A DNA stretch of 64,000 nucleotides, taken from the NCBI GenBank assembly GCA_963693365.1, contig CAVNZM010000007.1, positions 1,922,001 through 1,986,000 on the forward strand. Direction: 5' to 3'. Source of the stretch: Amoebidium appalachense. Lineage: Eukaryota > Ichthyosporea. This document shows positions 62,816 to 64,000 of the stretch, piece by piece (the first letter of the stretch is position 1; every line of letters starts with the position of its first letter). Below the pieces are notes generated by a model, which was not told where the DNA came from, did not search any database, and saw only the letters and a list, made by a program, of their open reading frames with translations. A program made the translations under genes and the position numbers.

Positions 62816-62947
62816 ACCGAAAGGAGTTTCGGGTGTCTGGGGACGGTCAAACGCTGCCATCAAAAGGTATGGCCCGTACCGGGGAGGTGGTGTATGTGTA
62901 TATGTGTGTGTGTGGGGGGGGGGGGAGGGGGGGGGGGGGGGGGGGGG
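61395..62947 (+). repeat. Minisatellite of ten hairpin units separated by poly-G
   Basis: Ten units start at about 61,481, 61,632, 61,771, 61,928, 62,068, 62,209, 62,357, 62,498, 62,651 and 62,815. Each has a nearly invariant core of about 85 bases with the perfect inverted repeat CCGAAAGGAGTTTCGG, then TATGTATATATGTG, a short GT run and 25-60 G. Cores are virtually identical, differing by one G in two or three units; only the GT and G lengths vary. All three plus frames are open through most of the array, which I consider incidental. Confidence 0.95.
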
Positions 62948-63806
62948 TAGGAGGTTCCATGACCCGAAAAAATGCTGTCCCACAAACAAGCGGGAAGACA
63001 ATGAATGATCGTTCTCACCCAGTTGCATTGGTGCAGGTGGGTGACCTGCCCTTTTTGACTGCTGCAGACACACAGTGACTGCAGCTCTATAGGGACCATA
63101 GAGTAGCGATACAAGTTTGAGTGGCTATTAGGTCATCCCTGAAGTTGTTGCTGCATGAATGTGCCATATACCCTCAGGCTGGTTTGTTTCGAAAAGAACC
63201 GGTTTAAAAAAATCTTCTTTGTTTTATTGTAGTCCTCCTACCGGCGTAGATGAGGCTAGTCCGAGGACCATTTTGGGTGATTAATGAGCTGTCTGTTTGC
63301 TCATTTTTAACCTTCACTGACAAATGTTTGCATGGCAGTCCCCACGTGCATCTTCAACCCCTGAGTCCTCCCTCCCCCCCCCCCCCCTCCCCCGGCCAGG
63401 CGCCTCAACATGCACACGCACCCACGGACGCACTCACGCACACGCGCACCCACAACGCACCTGCGCACGCACACATGCACATCGTGGCACACACACACAC
63501 ACACACACACACACATTCACATTACGCACGCACAACACACACAGCCGCAGAAGCTCCGCCTTTTCTGGCGCTCCTAGCCTACCCAGAATGCGTCATGAGT
63601 GGAAATACAACAACAAGAAAAAAAAACTTTCATCACAAGCCCAAAATCCCCTTCACGAATACCATAGTGCCCCCCCCCCCCCCCCCCCCCAAAAAAACCA
63701 AAAAAAAAACCACCTCCCCACCTCTTATCCCCTCCCGCAGCTGCCCTTCCTTTCTTCTTGTTTCCCACAAACTTCTCAGGCTAGCACCCACTACGAGTAC
63801 ATCTCC

Positions 63807-63838
<32 letters not shown>

Positions 63839-64000
63839 AAAAAAAAAAAAAAAAACTGGCATATAAGTGCCTTTTTTCGAGTGCCTCCTGACCGTGTCAG
63901 AGAAGTGTCGTCGCTACTACCCGATACCGGGGGGAAAGGGGGGGAGGGAGGGGAGGAGGAGGGGGAAGGGGGGGGGGAAGCGGGGAGAAGGGGGGGGGGG
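62948..64000. other. Spacer ending in purine-rich DNA
   Basis: Unique sequence to about 63,350, then C runs and CA repeats (63,375-63,545), C/A runs at 63,670-63,710 and 63,809-63,855, and a GGGA tract to the end. No gene found. Confidence 0.6.

Noticed and set aside
61395-62947. Evenly spaced repeats resembling a CRISPR array
   Set aside because: Units are over 100 bases, the spacers are only G and GT runs rather than unique sequence, and the setting is clearly eukaryotic.
61300-63078. Open frame of about 590 codons through the minisatellite
   Set aside because: All three plus frames are open through most of the array because the repeat lacks stops. The product is Gly runs with copies of one peptide, with no start context or splice evidence.

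Overview
Eukaryotic nuclear DNA. Protein-coding genes are split by GT-AG (and some GC-AG) introns, have TATA boxes, carry secretion and GPI-anchor signals, and sit among LINE retrotransposons, minisatellites and very many long mono- and dinucleotide runs. The species cannot be named from sequence alone. The gene content fits a unicellular or early-branching eukaryote with medium-sized, repeat-filled introns. Poly-G/poly-C runs of 12 to 60 bases occur dozens of times, almost always in introns or between genes, so many run lengths and a few reading frames may be unreliable.

Layout. (1) 1-3,046: low-complexity and gene-free. (2) 3,047-16,318, minus strand: a single-exon F-box/zinc-ribbon gene (one apparent base error) lies just downstream of a nine-exon NMN-adenylyltransferase-like gene, rebuilt here exon by exon with consistent phases (684 aa). 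(3) 20,131-28,090, minus: a six-exon transposase-like gene (about 1,570 aa) with a DUF6729-like region, a split RNase-H-fold transposase-like region and a complete WRN-type 3'-5' exonuclease. (4) 29,752-34,150, minus: a nearly full-length LINE with ORF1, endonuclease and reverse transcriptase, broken by frameshifts. (5) 34,200-41,000: AT-richer DNA with few G runs, MITE-like elements, a 0.54-kb GA tract and one small secreted cysteine-rich protein gene (39,573-40,064, plus). (6) 41,000-54,000: mostly microsatellites, poly-G-headed dispersed repeats, and a 5'-truncated LINE copy with target-site duplication inside a degenerate minisatellite. (7) 54,048-57,227: a second copy of the 5' part of the NMNAT locus (14,215-17,348), now a pseudogene. 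(8) 57,263-60,224, plus: a three-exon GPI-anchored glycoprotein gene directly beside that duplication. (9) 61,395-62,947: ten near-identical hairpin-containing minisatellite units separated by poly-G.

The genes do not form one pathway. The points most worth following are the exonuclease nested within a transposase-like protein, the fused NMNAT protein and its decaying duplicate, and the two poly-G-associated repeat families.
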